Part shown: positions 34,201 to 43,994 of the stretch, piece after piece
Position numbering within the stretch: the stretch's first letter is position 1
How the letters are laid out: the number at the start of each line of letters is the position of its first letter
Source of the DNA: Symbiodinium natans
Taxonomy: Eukaryota; Sar; Dinophyceae; Suessiales; Symbiodiniaceae
Assembly (NCBI GenBank): GCA_905221605.1
Contig: CAJNDS010002664.1
Span: 1 to 62,000, forward strand
Reading direction: 5' to 3'
Length of the DNA: 62,000 bases
Translations under genes and position numbers: made by a program
The notes under the pieces: generated by a model
The model's database searches: none
The model's input: only the letters and a program-made list of their open reading frames with translations
Told to the model about the DNA's origin: nothing

Positions 34201-35465
34201 GCCTGGGGGGGGGGCGGGTGTGTGGGCAAATGATGCTACGCTGCGAAGTTCCACAACCTCTGAACTTTGAACAGCTCCCCGCAGCTCACCGCAGCTCACC
34301 GCAGCTCACCCGGCTCAATCCGCCTGCCCGGAGAAGCGTGCCGGGTCGATGGCGCCGAGGGTGCCCAAGAGCTGCCCACAAAGGAGCTGGTCATCTGCAC
34401 GCCCAGCCAGACAGCTACAACTAAACCAGAATTGCTGAGTGCTTGGGCCCACCTGGTGAAGACGACGACTCCCAAAGAAACCTGGGCAAAACGTGCTTTC
34501 TGTCCCCTCCCCACATCTCCTTTCGGGCACTGTTCACTGACACCATGTCACTATGTGCCGCTTCTGGGCTTCAGAAGCGCCCGCATGAGCCGGGCCAAGG
34601 TTGGCTTTGGCAGCTCCGCGGCGCAAGGCGCCTGCACGCAAACGGCCTATGCGATCAGATGCACACACACGGCCAGGGGTGGGGAGAAGCGGGGGAGGGC
34701 CCGGGCGGGGGGGGTTGTCATAAGAATGGCTTATTTTAAGATTATGTCATTATGTCATGCGGCTCATTTGAAGAATGGCTGAAATAAGAAGAATTAGAGA
34801 GAGCACATGTTGCAGATTGTTGCGGTGTCCTGGCGATGCTCCTGGAGGATGCCGCGCAGGCTCTCAAGGGCCGAGCGCCGGACCGCCTCTCACAACAAAG
34901 AAGCCCTCTGTAAACTTCTGTAAACCTTTGACCGAAAACTCTCTCCTTTCAAAAGGCAACTGTCATAAAGCCCCCTAAGCTCTCCCAGAACTCTCTTTCG
35001 ATGCCTGTTGTGTGGCAGCTTGCAGCTGCTGGACACATCGCTCGAGACGGAGGGCGGAGTTCTTCCCGCCGTCCGGCGCCCGGGCCTCGTGGACTAAGCC
35101 GGGGGGTTTGGGAGGGTAAGGAGTTCCCAGCTGAAGCATGCAGCCGGCTTGATTGTAATCGAACAAAGCCACGCCTTGTCCACTGCAGCTTTGGCCGTTC
35201 GCAGCGAGTCCCACGCAGGAAGTTCTGGAAGAGAAGCTATCACCTGCCGCTCTTTGATGCTGCTTCCTTAAGCTGCTTCTTGATTTCTTCCTGCCCCATG
35301 GGGCTCGACCCTGACTGGAGATCTTGGAAGAAATGTAAGCTCACCGCACAGTGCAAACGGCTTCAGAGCATGAGACAGTGATGGTACTAGGACAGCACGC
35401 TGCACCTCAGAAGCGCTGCGGCAGGTTTCTGCCAGGAGCGGAGACAGAACTTCCTTGCCGAGCAC
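17130..35465 (-). CDS. ATR: ATR-type PIKK checkpoint kinase (multi-exon, about 18 kb shown)
   Basis: This is a phosphatidylinositol-3-kinase-related Ser/Thr kinase that, with its ATRIP partner, senses RPA-coated single-stranded DNA in the nucleus and starts the replication-stress checkpoint. The minus strand carries, in the correct order, exons for the pre-FAT helical region, FAT, kinase and post-kinase segments. It matches ATR better than mTOR, ATM or SMG1: EWVPNTKGLRQ after the N-lobe hinge, HVDFDCLF as the metal loop (ATR uses HVDF.CLF; mTOR uses HIDFGD), and VPFRLTQN downstream. The catalytic Lys, Asp, His and Asn are all present, so it should be active. Exon phases agree across 27 consecutive exon-exon joins from the FAT end to the tail. 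The true 5' end is not fixed; exons up to about 50 kb could belong. The canonical FATC end was not found. Confidence 0.9.
18130..18680. repeat. degenerate interspersed repeat array inside an ATR intron
   Basis: Recurrent motifs AATAGGGT, GGCTTAGCGAAAT, TTTCTTTAGTGGCGAA and CTTCAACA recur at irregular 50-150 bp spacing. They lie within the 1.14-kb intron between exons 18995-19060 and 17805-17852. A 16-bp G run near 18838-18853 lies in the same intron. Confidence 0.55.
19398..21410 (-). CDS. ATR: ATR exons: catalytic core
   Basis: Exon 21307-21410 (HVIDDLWKGRKNPRQSLNEV, KELFDRSKD) has a GC donor. Exon 21194-21252 reads DIYETFTRQVLPRNPPILH (GC). Exon 20942-21008 reads WFARSGDPSVWLAKRSLFSQ (GC). 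After a 1.28-kb intron, exon 19580-19659 reads ALWCMLGYLVGLGDRHGENI and LIDTES (GA donor), then exon 19398-19435 reads MVHVDFDCLFGK (GC). GLGDRHGENI is the PIKK catalytic loop, with Asp as base and His and Asn in place, and HVDF holds the metal-binding Asp. All phases match: g|gt, 0, ag|g, 0, gg|g, g|gc. This is the most secure part of the model. Confidence 0.93.
21489..22221 (-). CDS. ATR: ATR exons: kinase N-lobe
   Basis: Exon 22188-22221 reads CLEHVEVFRSK (GC). Exon 21954-22043 reads EKPKKLTFLGSDGLQYPFLC then KAEKRGDLRK, a phosphate-binding loop and the catalytic Lys after Cys as in other ATRs (GC). Exon 21741-21797 reads DSRLMEFAAMVNQLLAKSP, the helix carrying the salt-bridge Glu and Asp (GC). 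Exon 21628-21666 reads DANRRNLEVRTFQ (GC). Exon 21489-21555 reads VVILSEKCGLIEWVPNTKGL then RQ, the hinge (GA donor). Exon lengths are 34, 90, 57, 39 and 67 bases and the phases are consistent throughout. Spliced, this gives the familiar KPKK.....GSDG....CK...DLRKD.RLMEF order. Confidence 0.93.
22605..26805 (-). CDS. ATR: ATR exons: C-terminal FAT domain and kinase linker
   Basis: From 5' to 3': 26748-26805 (IEWGKPRCLQEALHIRALA), 26222-26275 (ASEASLLLPRVAEVEFQE), 25795-25842 (AKEQLRDSEADTYICP), 25573-25652 (AAYFYHASYLDGLLKGQISE), 25422-25468 (FTVRGYLQALQRGTK), 25268-25329 (VHFILNRVLQLAWECCEAHA), 25135-25179 (VNFQKAEVNAELMNE), 24966-25061 (GRSLMPWMWYTVLSQLISRA), 24541-24612 (EIIKSVVVAFPDPAGWHLMQ), 24121-24168 (RELHTLFSQRARITED, weaker), 23797-23878 (ALRLSKTFPRLAGVQSSRKM) and 22605-22683 (RRINSAEQIRSVQLRSFFPE). 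These follow the ATR FAT pattern 'YFYL..Y.D.LL ... R.L.LW ... L.QLISR ... EII..V...P....W'. The residue spacing between YFY and EII stays close to animal ATR. From 26275 downward every junction is in phase. Confidence 0.85.
22783..22930. repeat. (TA)n microsatellite followed by poly-C tracts
   Basis: TATATA-rich sequence with ATACATATATGTATATC symmetry, then C runs of up to 16. It is intronic within the ATR gene model. Slippage here may make the base count unreliable. Confidence 0.9.
22957..23345. repeat. telomere-like CCCTAAA/CCTTAAACC array with a 77-bp duplication
   Basis: Many CTAAACC, CCTAAACC and ACCCTAAACCC words occur in this stretch. A 77-bp unit (23030-23106) containing CAGCACGGGCAGCGGGGGGG is repeated at 23107-23183 with about one mismatch. 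It lies inside the ATR intron between exons 22605-22683 and 23797-23878. The C-rich strand is the plus strand. Confidence 0.88.
23415..23535. repeat. G-rich low-complexity tract
   Basis: About 120 bp almost free of A on the plus strand (GGGGGTGGG-type), directly after the telomere-like array and in the same intron. It could form G-quadruplexes. The open frames are artefacts. Confidence 0.85.
23686..23752. repeat. 9-bp minisatellite (GCCATGCGA)n
   Basis: Seven copies in a row, intronic, just 3' of ATR exon 23797-23878 on the coding strand. Confidence 0.95.
27518..31698 (-). CDS. ATR: ATR exons: N-terminal FAT domain and preceding region
   Basis: Placed exons: 31606-31698 (PPLQSVADALIAASKLLPTE), about 31440-31510 (VPGNHALTLFLMHQVPWPQQ), about 31245-31350 (LMLGCLLEALPEILNGPADA), 30925-30960 (VFSLLDDLFQRQ), 30722-30837 (EEVKGISVTRTGDETWKTRQ; GTACGG donor), 30578-30689 (LLMMPFAPRLVVSAALRCGA, HARALQFLEE), about 30247-30369 (SLDEAFQRKQNIFDMEG, LLQKIYREL), 29347-29397 (AMHRYESSLQLINGIQQ), 28400-28445 (ADTQAYSTSILSKP), 28198-28255 (ICEAAWQLGSWDRLAQVLQ; GTGAGG donor), 27910-27993 (VKLGRAVLAVHERDSANLAS) and 27518-27564 (LHVLSDIEWLSKCRE). 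The EAAW.L..WD, V.LGR.VLA and LH.L...E strings are FAT landmarks in ATR order. Some small linking exons are still missing. Confidence 0.78.
28256..28399 (-). mobile_element. introner: TIR element occupying an entire ATR intron
   Basis: The two ends are imperfect inverted repeats of about 45 bp: GATGCTTTACTTGGAGGTTC ... TTATAA on the left and its complement on the right, differing by a few bases and two 1-bp gaps. The spacer is about 53 bp and AT-rich. On the coding strand the proposed donor (CT|GTGG) is 1-3 bases before one arm and the proposed acceptor (TAAAG|CA) falls inside the last bases of the other. The flanking exons then join in phase to give KPLICEAAWQLGSWD, a FAT landmark. The intron is thus almost nothing but the element, as in introner transposons described in dinoflagellates. 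TCTGTG and TCTGCG at the two edges could be a target-site duplication. Confidence 0.7.
32679..32892. repeat. poly-C low-complexity tract, about 210 bp
   Basis: Almost pure C with scattered A. Intronic in the ATR model. The poly-Pro and poly-Gly frames are artefacts, and the exact length is probably unreliable. Confidence 0.95.
32940..33085. repeat. second telomere-like array (CCCTAAA/CCCTCAACC words)
   Basis: AACCCTGAGCCCTAAAC, ACCCTCAACCCCAAACCCC and AACCATAAACCATAAACCC words occur with the same strand polarity as the 23-kb array. It follows the poly-C tract and is also intronic. Confidence 0.85.
33590..35465 (-). CDS. ATR: ATR exons: region between HEAT repeats and UME domain
   Basis: Exon 35345-35465 reads VLGKEVLSPLLAETCRSASE and VQRAVLVPSLSHALKPF (GTGAGC donor), a HEAT-repeat helix pair. 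About 34985-35060 reads KNSALRLERCVQQLQAATQQ (GC donor). Exon 34324-34394 reads DDQLLCGQLLGTLGAIDPAR then FSGQ, the 'C...LG.LGAIDP.R' signature that I know from ATR. Exon 33884-33969 reads DVDLAKTVLEDFLAPNLTSR and NNYAFAVQ, matching the ATR '.FA.QE' stretch. About 33595-33665 reads EIFRYLKPGGKDQQLLMKLE and may end at a stop or a GA donor. Order and strand fit the kinase exons below. Confidence 0.75.
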
Positions 35466-35699
35466 CTGGCCGCTTGCCAGCACTGCCGACAGCACAGCCC
35501 CCCCTCTGTGCCATCGATCATTTTTTCGCGACCTCAAAGGAAGGCACAGCCGTCCCTTTCCTCGGTCTTCCATGCACTGGATTTCCGAAGCGTCGGAGCT
35601 GGACGGATTGGCACAACTTCACCGAGAGTTGCGGCACAGTGTGCGTTAAGCCTGTTAAGCAGTTTTTTTAAGCACTGGTTGCAAGCAAGGTCTCAGGTG

Positions 35700-37625
35700 C
35701 GCCCCAAGCCGCAGCAGCTCCGAGATGACGGCTGGAAGCAAGGGCTTCAGCCGCCTCAGAAAGGCCCCTTTCCCGCGGAAACTGCGGCAAGTGCCCAGGT
35801 GATCCAAGTGGCTGCACACCACCGGCCACGAAGTGGCGCCAGCAGTCGATGCTGTCCTAACAAAGGGACTCGACAGGTGACTTGAACAGCGACCTCCCGC
35901 CCAAAGTGAGTGCGACCCTCTGGTGCTTCTAAAATAAAGCACAGATGCTGGATGCTGCGAGGATTGCACCGTGGTTTTCTGCCTGAGCACAGACTGCCGG
36001 AGGAGATGAAAGGAAACGAAAGGAAACTCTTTGACTCAGAGCCAATAAGAGAAGCTGCAGAAGCTCGAAGACCTTCGGGGCAAAGCGTTGGAGGTGGTCG
36101 CCTGGGAGTTCCTCGAAGCTCAAAACTTGAAGGCGGCCGCGCGCAGCCAACAACAAATCTCGAAAGATCAGAGGTGCTTGAAGATCTGAAGGTGCTTGAT
36201 GTGCTTGATGTGCTGAGTCCATCGTTTGTGTTCCATTTGGTTTCCTGTCCCTCTTTGAGGCAAGGCACCAGCAAGAGCGCCACACTTCGGCAGAAGCGTG
36301 GCATATCTGGACTCGACACTTCCTGGGTGCTGCTCAAGATGGCTGGAGGACAACGATGCAGGACGACCTTTCCATCTTTCGCGCCTCTGGTACGTCAGCT
36401 CCGCTGACATGCGCGAAGGGGTCTGACAGCAGGGCGCAGTACTCCTCGCGGTGGCCGGGAAGAGTGCTAGGCCCTTTCCCGCCGCCCAACAAATCTGCAA
36501 AGCCACCCATGAGCGCTGTGACCCATTAAGGCGCACCTGCCACTTGGGAGAGCGGCGGTCCAGAAGTATGGCGAAGATATCAAGCACGTGCAGACAATGG
36601 CGCTCCTTGGTCTGGGCGTGTCTGAACATGTCTGAACTGCTTACAGCTACGAGAACCATGGCGCATTCCTGACCGTGATTTTGCCATCAGCTTTGCATAG
36701 CCTTGCAGGGGCCTTGCAGGGGCCTTGCCAGGGGCCTTGCCAGGGGCCTTGCCAGGGGCTTGCCAGGGGCCTTGCCAGGGGCCTTGCAGGGGCCTTGCAC
36801 TGTGTAGTGCACAAGGAAGAGCCGAGCTGCCAGGATCTGCAGCACCTCCGGAGGTACTCCTCAGAGGCGATGCCGATGAGAGCGCGGCGCGGCAACACTT
36901 AAATCCCAATGCGAGGATCTGCATCGGGGCACACTCCCGCCTCCATCACCTGCCACGTCAATGACCTTTGCCTCCTGTGCACCGGGCACATCCGGGCACA
37001 TCCGGGCATCCGAGCACAGAGCCAAGAATGCCTTGGGCCAGCCCCGTCCTTCTCCCCCGCCCGCCGCTTCTTTGTGCTCCGCTCGATGGAAGGATCAGGG
37101 CGCTTCTTCTCCTTGCGAACTTCGAAAGCTGCCTCACTCTACTCTACCTTTTGCAATTAGATCCATCATCTTTCCGGCAATCTCCAATCTCATCATGATA
37201 TAAGACCTTCAGAAAAACTTATAGTGATCAACTCAAGCTCCGATGCCTCCGCGGGTCGCCCGCTGCGGGCCTGCAGCGCCTTCGGACAGTGGGAACGGAG
37301 AAGCAGGGGAAAAAACGACGCAATCCAGTGGGCGCGTCTCTAGCAACACAACGTTCAGGCCACGGTGACATGGTTTTCCCATGTGATTCCCATGCTTTTC
37401 CCGTTGCCCGGTATAGGGCTGGCCAGCGCCTGCGCAAGGCGGGTCAGTGTGGCCAGCGTGCGGCTGAGGCGCTCGGCGCGGGGCAGTCTGCAGGGTGAAC
37501 GGAGGCGTGATGCGGCAAACCACGCGCTTGCAGTGCCCTGTAGTGATGCCTCGCGGACTCCCAGAGGATCAGAACCAGCACCTTGCCCAAGAAGGCTGCA
37601 CTAAGGCTGTCGGCGCTCACCTGCG
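35700..37625 (-). CDS. probable exon series, helical/HEAT-like (N-terminal ATR or adjacent gene)
   Basis: Minus-strand exons: about 35705-35781 (FRGKGAFLRRLKPLLPAVIS), about 36030-36175 (RDLLLAARGRLQVLSFEELP, QRFAPKVFELLQLLLLALSQ), 36537-36621 (TKERHCLHVLDIFAILLDRR, SPKWQ; GTGCGC donor), about 37075-37145 (KEKKRPDPSIERSTKKRRAG, a strongly basic stretch that could be a nuclear localisation signal), about 37410-37490 (ERLSRTLATLTRLAQALAS) and about 37505-37625 (SADSLSAAFLGKVLVLILWE). Paired amphipathic helices and a nuclear-type basic stretch suit the HEAT region of ATR, but no diagnostic string fixes the identity. Confidence 0.5.
36695..36802. repeat. 12-bp minisatellite (GGCCTTGCCAGG / GGCCTTGCAGGG)n
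   Basis: About nine imperfect copies. They are open in several frames but have no exon-like flanks. Confidence 0.95.
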
Positions 37626-38149
37626 GCTATGAAGCTGAAACGATCCAAACGGCTGCAACCTGCAGCCCTGTACTTCTATCACTGCAGCCGTACGGTAGCG
37701 CAGCAACACAACTTCAAGGCTTCAAGGTTTCAAGGCTTAGAGGCTCAGGACGAGGCAGACCCTTTGTAGACACTGATCAGGAAGGACAGGGAGCCCACTG
37801 CACGGTTCACCTAGGTGACTCGGCGACTCCTTTTTTTTGCGATTGCTGCATGAGCATGACGTCGTGTGTATTCATCGCATGCTCACGTTGCTCACCGCGC
37901 TGCCGGAAGCGAAGCCATCTCGCTCAGGACGAAGGGGAGGTTCGGTGTAAGGATGGATGGCAAAGACTCCTCCCGAGGAAACATTACAAACGACCGAGCA
38001 AAAAAGCTCTGTAGGGGGGTGCCGTTTGTAAAAAGCCCATCATCAACGAGAAGAGCGAAATCGTACAGACCTCTCCTAGTAGCCTTCTAACTTCCACAGC
38101 CGATGGATTCAGGATTCTAGACATGGCACAAAGCTCAACAAAGCATGTC

Positions 38150-40760
38150 AGGTGTCCTCATCCAGCAGCTTACACAAGGACCGCAGGCTATCTGCATTCT
38201 CGTTGAGAACCATGAGGGGCAGAATCTTGGGCAGCAGGAGTCTCATCTTTGGTTTCAGTGTACCTCGACTAGGACCAGGGCGGACAGCAAAACAGCTTCA
38301 CGCGGACTCACACGTCGACGTAGCAGGCAAGGCGCCCAGAAGCAGCTGACAGAGGCTACCGGTCCGGACCTCACTCGTAAGTTGGGGTGAAACCCGCTTG
38401 AATAACTGCAATCTCCGTACGTCTCCGCAGATCTTCCACTTGTTTTCAGCCGGGAAGCATTCCTCGAGAAGCGCTCCAGAAACCGGAGGTAGAGGTTGCG
38501 ATCGGCCAGGAAGAGTTCATCGGCACCTTCGGAATATGAAGCCATGTGAAGCCAAGACGGCTGAGGTCTGCAGATGGTGGTCTTTCTGAGTCTCCGGCAG
38601 AGCGGAGCCAGCATGCCTTGGCGCAGGACTACGTGCGACTCTGCATCTGCATTTTGGTGAGCAATTACCTGCCATGTGTTTCGAGGTCCAAAAAGTAACA
38701 GATCCAGCTCTGCATATTCCGACCAAGCTGCAGATGCTGAGGAGCCTTTGCAAGCTTGAGCTGGGACTCAGAGCCGCCTCGATTGTGAAGCTGGACTGTG
38801 TCAAACCCGCAGCATCCAAACTGAAAGCCACTCAACCGCCACTATCGCACGCCAAGATTCACCACCTTGGGCCTTGTTAGTGCTGGAGCCAGCCAAGATG
38901 TTGAGCTTGGACCTTGTGACTGTGAACACTCGCAACTGCATGGACTTGGGCCCCGAAGCCACGTCAATGATCTTACGCAGAAAACTTACTTGAACTAGGG
39001 AGCCGGTGACGACTCTCTCTGTGTGATCGTTAAGCCCCATTTCCCCCCCCCCCCCCCCCCCCCCCCCCGCCCTCAAAATCAAGCAAGCCAAGAAAACAGC
39101 CAAACAACTGCCCCTTACTCTGTCATAAGACCTAAGGCAAGCGGTGCCCACAGCCCAATCCCCCCCCCCCCCCCCCCGAGTTTTCCTGCGAGGCGCATCG
39201 TGTCCACCATATGAGCCAGCTGCTGCGAGCTGAGCGCCATCACCTCTCTCCAGCAGCAAAACAAAGGAAACAACGTAGGCCGCACAAAGCGGCACATGCT
39301 GAACCCTGAAATTCTGAAATTGGTCTCTGAGATGTGTTGCATTGTGTTGCAACCGTGCCTGAAGGGGATGCGAAGCCTGCACCTGGGAGCAGAAGGCTGG
39401 GCAACGTTGGGGGGCACATGAGGCTCGTCACTGTCCGCACCTCGCCACGGCGTCGCTTGGCTAATGGCGCCGCAGACTCGCAAGACAGGAGGAGGTCTGG
39501 TCTGTTTCACAAGTGCTCTAGTAACTCCAGAACTTCGGCAGTGTTTAACTGTTCAAAGACCGAAGCTCAAATCATCTCAAATCACTCAAATCATTCAAAA
39601 CAAGATTCTGAGATTCCGGGATGTGGCTCCGGCCTCGCCAGCCAAGACAGCACAGAAGTCCGGGCAGCGCAGCAGAGCACCGAGGACCTCCGGGGCCTTG
39701 GTACACTTTATATCACTTTGTTACACATTGGTATGCTCTGAGATACGCATAACAGCGGCGTGGCATGAAGCGTATCCCTTCCCAGCTTTCCCAGCGTTCT
39801 TTCTGAGAACGCGGCCTCCCAATTGGCTGGAATCCTGAATAGGGACGATTTCACAGAAGCTGTGCACATCAGCACATCTTCAAGAGTCGCCGTCCTCGAG
39901 GTGTCCAGCTCTGGGGGGAAGAAAGTAGAAAGGTCCTGCGCTAGGCGCTCATTGAGGCACTCACTGGGACACTCATTCAGGAACCGCTTCTGCCGCTTCT
40001 GCGATCCGAGTGCCGGCCTTGGCCAGAGTAGAGAGGCTCAACTTGGAGCAGCCCAGGCAGAGACAGAGAACCGCTGTGTTCAGCAGGCACGACACCTTGC
40101 CCAAGGTTGACACAATTTTCCTCCCTGTGACTCTCCTGTGAGCTTAAGCGCCCCTAGATTTGCAAAACAACATCCCTTCCGACCTGCGGGTTCGGAAAGC
40201 CAGGTGAGGGCTGGGAGTCACCTGGCTCCTCGACAGCCGTATTGAAGGCACTCGTCGTCCCTCGCTATGTCCTGACATGTCCTGACCTTGAGGCTGACGG
40301 TCTCATTACCACACGAAACAGCACCACAGTAGGTTCTGGTTGTGGCTCTAAGACGGAGATTGTCCAGCAAGCCCAGCGCGGTGGCGGGGGCAGTAGAGGC
40401 GAGCCGCGACCCTGAAGGAGTCAGGGCAGAATCGAAACCCTACGGCATGTGAAGCTCCAAAGCTTTGCATCATGTAGCCAAGAATCGCAGCTTCAAGATC
40501 ACGGTCATGAAATCCTGCGCAGCGGCACAACGTGGCACAACTGTCACGCCCGGAGGAGAACTTCATCACTCGGCGCTCTTTCGGCATGGGCCGGATGCAC
40601 CCAACATGAGTTGGGGCTGATTGGAGTGAGTGTCATGCGTGCGCATCGTGCGCGCGCACTTGCCTTGTGGTCGAGGGCCGCGGGCGTTCTATAACAAAAG
40701 CGAACAGCATGGACAGCGTTGCGAAATCGCGCGGACCATTGTTGCATTCGTTGCCAACCT
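38150..40760 (-). CDS. probable exon series continued (unassigned)
   Basis: Exons on the minus strand: 40664-40758 (ECNNGPRDFATLSMLFAFVI then ERPRPSTT, AG|G acceptor, GCAAGT donor), about 39850-40040 (QKRQKRFLNECPSECLNERL), 39383-39440 (VRTVTSLMCPPTLPSLLLP, AG|G and GT), 39186-39243 (VMALSSQQLAHMVDTMRLAG, GA donor), 38669 to about 38806 (NMQSWICYFLDLETHG, GTAATT donor), about 38440-38540 (LFLADRNLYLRFLERFSRNA) and about 38150-38240 (LLLPKILPLMVLNENADSLR). The last resembles the ATR '..LPK......N' HEAT stretch. Order and strand allow one long gene, but other genes could be included. Confidence 0.5.
39040..39178. repeat. two poly-C runs flanking a short unique segment
   Basis: C26-type run near 39043-39068 and C18-type run near 39160-39177. 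Intronic position; lengths uncertain. Confidence 0.9.
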
Positions 40761-40973
40761 GGCAAGCGATTCAGGCTCGATCCTCCAGCAAGAAAAGTTA
40801 GAAAAAAAGTCAGAAAGGCAAGGGGAAAGCTAGGACTGGTTCCTCTCCCCAGATGCCTGCACGAGGTTCGACGGGACATGACGGGATGACAAGAGTAGAA
40901 GCCAGGACGAAGAACAAGGAACATCAGGGTAAGGAATGCAAAAGATTCCGACACTCGGCAAACTGAACACTGC

Positions 40974-40990
40974 GGGGGGGGGGGGGGGGT
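40974..40990. repeat. poly-G run
   Basis: About 16 G residues on the plus strand, interrupting otherwise ordinary sequence. Confidence 0.9.
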
Positions 40991-41109
40991 GGGCACCTGG
41001 GGGACGTCGCAGCCAACGGCGCCGCGTGGTGGCAGGGCGGCGCAGGGTCTCCATGTCCGGCAGAGTGAGGTCAGCAGAAAGCCTCACAGGAGAATGCACA
41101 GTCCGGCAG

Positions 41110-43111
41110 GTCCCGCCTCAACGAGCTCGGAAGGTTCGAAGATGCTGTCTCCAAGCGGCATTTCGGTGCTGCAGCGCGGGCAGCGGGCAGAAGTCGAAGT
41201 CGCTGTGCCTGAGCTGATCCAAGTTCTCAGGCAAGGCACCTCTTGTGCAGGCGGGCTCTTGAACTGATGGGGTGGGGTATGGTGGAATGTCCCGAGCGTC
41301 GAGAGCAGTACTTGGTGCCAAGTCTCTGGAGCTGGACTGTGCAGGCTCAGCGGTGTTGCAGAACGCACACAACAGGACTTCTCTCGGAACCTGTCAGGAT
41401 TACATCCAGGAAATCGAGCACGGAGGCAACAGCCGCGATTGCGCAGTGCCCCACCTGGACCGCACGGCGCGTTCGTGACGTGCGGCCAAAGACGGGGCGG
41501 CGGCGAAGGAAGTTCGGAGCCGATTCCAAGGGCGATGGCAGCGCTGCCAGGGACCTGGGCGACATGGCGCGACCGGGCGCAGCCTCCATTTTCACACGGC
41601 ACACCCTCCCTCACCAAAAACAGGAACCACGTTGTGACCCCGGAACCGAGTGCCCAAAGTGCCCAAAGGTTGGAAGCTGAGGTTTGTGCCAGGAGAATTT
41701 GGAGGAGTTGGAGGGATGGTTAAATTGGCTAATGACAGTTAGGATGGCACACGGGCTTCCCAGTGCAGCTTGGGAGCTTGACTCGGGTTCTGGTCTGGAA
41801 CACCTCGGAGGAACCAGGCTAGCAGCTCCCACTTAGAGACCCACTCTGACATGCGATAGCAGATGATAAAGCACACGTGAGAGCAGTGTTAGAGCCCACC
41901 TGAGACAACATGGAGGGAGCACAGATCGAATCTCCATTCGCTTCCGAGTCAAGACGCCGGATCCAGCATTGGCACGGCCTCTGAGCAGGACACGTTGTTA
42001 AGAGGCTGGATCCATGTGCCGCCAATGTATGCCACTGTTACACCGCTGCAGGACTCAGCACAACAGCTTTTTTTGCTGGGCCCGGTCCACCTCTTCACCA
42101 CCTTCTTCACCTGCCAGCAAGCTGGCCGCGATCAGGGCAGTCAGCGCAGAGGCGAGTGAGGCCTCAGCTGATCCCAAAAAAAGAGGGGATGGGCGGACTA
42201 AGCGAGGACCAAGCCTACTCAAGCTGAAGCCGCCTCAAGCCTGATGCCACGCCGTGCTAGGCATACCGCAATCCTACGTAACTACGAGCCATCGTCCTTA
42301 CATCTCCTTGCCAGGGCACCCACTGCGTGGAGGCACAAGACGAGGCCTCTTCGTCCATTACCCTGAGAAGCTTGCACAGATACCGTTGCCAGGCAGCCTG
42401 CGGGCCACGAGTTGAACACTTCAAGTGGACTTAGACCAGTTCTGTGCAAACAGTCCGTCTTGGCTGCCGAGCGCGGAAGCAGGCTTAGCAGTTTTTGAAT
42501 GTTTGTGTCATGATCATGTGCAAAGTCGGTGCTTTCGCCTAGCCCCGGATGGTTTGCCTCGAAACATCGTGAAGCATAAAGCCAGCCCAGAACCCGGCCT
42601 CGCTTTGAGGCTCAGGGCGGTGTTCGAGGCCTTTGTTGGTGACAGGAGAGCTGGGTTCTGTGCGGTGAAAGCTTAGGGCCGCTTGCATGGACGTGCGGTG
42701 CATGACGCGGTGCGTTGACAGGAGTCGGAAGTGATTTACAAGCAACCAGGATCCACCATGGCAAGCCAAGCCCTTTGCCTTTGCTGTTGCCAGGGGCCGG
42801 GCGGCGACGCAGAGCCCTGGCCAGGGCCAGCCACAGCGCTGCGCGCTGTGCCGGAGCCCCGTACCCTGCACAGAACAAATGGTGACCAAACTCTTCATGA
42901 GTCTGCCTCGTTTGGCCGGAGCTCCTTCCCCCTGGTCTGAAACCAAACTTGGACTCCGGAGCCTGGCGATGTCAGCAACTCCTGCAGTAGCTCCACCTGG
43001 TAGTGAAATCGGCGGTCTCCGCTGCTCTCAGAGTCAAAGCCTTCCCTTGTGCCTCGCCGAAGGTGTCGAGCGCCCGGAGCAGCAAGCGCCAGCTCTGCGG
43101 ATTTGCCACAC
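41110..43111 (-). CDS. probable exon series continued (unassigned, HEAT-like)
   Basis: Exon 42997-43111 is well bounded (GAAG|G acceptor, ACCAG|GTGGAG donor) and reads VANPQSWRLLLRALDTFGEA then KALTLRAAETADF. About 42770-42870 reads YGAPAQRAALWLALARALRR. Exon 41391-41454 has AG|G and GT boundaries and reads VGHCAIAAVASVLDFLDVIL, a typical HEAT/ARM helix. About 41110-41250 reads HSDFDFCPLPALQHRNAAWR. No family assignment; suitable for the N-terminal superhelix of a PIKK or for another solenoid protein. Confidence 0.5.
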
Positions 43112-43119
43112 CTTCAAAA

Positions 43120-43990
43120 CTTGGAACCACCGTGCTGTACGATGCGGTTCAACGGTTCACTCGCGTACGCGGTTCAGAGCACCATGAAGGTCATGAAGGT
43201 GCAAGTAGGTGCAAGTTCATCAACTGCTGGCACACTGCTGGCACCGTGTTGCATCTGTGGGTCCAAAGTTCTGCAGAGCTCTCTCCCTTTGGGTTTCATG
43301 CACATTTTCGCACACCCTTTGCAAGATGGCAGGCCCATTCCCTGGCAGGGCTTGCGGCCTTCCATCTTGGCGGTCTTGGCACTGCGCTACGAGTAGCATG
43401 AACATAAAGCATGACGCTTCAAAACACCTCGCTCTTCATACATTAGCTCGACTTCCCCGCGCTCTGCCCGCGCTGCCAGCGACGGGACTCAGAGCCCAGA
43501 GATTCTCTGATATGGAAGAATGCGGGTCGGCTGGTGTTCTTGCGGGGTACTGTAGAGTTGGAGACTGCGACCAGGGATGTCAGACCATCTAAAGGAATCT
43601 AAAGAACTCAAGCCATACTCGCACTCATGCGCTCACAATGTCGCTGTAGCCCGACTGACTCCACTGATCTGACGTTGGACTGAGAAGTTGTGTAGGATCC
43701 ATACGTAGCTTCAAAGACTTGGGAGCCCAAGTTGAGCCCAGTCCCTTGCCTTACAATGCCAAAATCGCAGGGGGGCTGTCACCTGTACGTCGATTCTTAC
43801 GCTCACAAAGCCGCAGCCATTTCCGGCCGATGTGACTTGATCCGGCCTTCAAAAGCCTAGCATGGGTACAAGATCCACTGCGATGCCGTCCACACCCCTA
43901 AGACTCGATCACCGGAAGCGTCATCGCCAACTGCGTGGTACTTCCCAGGCTTTCACCGCTGCAATAGGGGCGCGAAAGCTTCGCAAGGCT
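43120..43990. other. no supported gene
   Basis: Open frames on both strands lack splice-site support. Probably intronic or intergenic. Confidence 0.35.
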
Positions 43991-43994
43991 GAGC

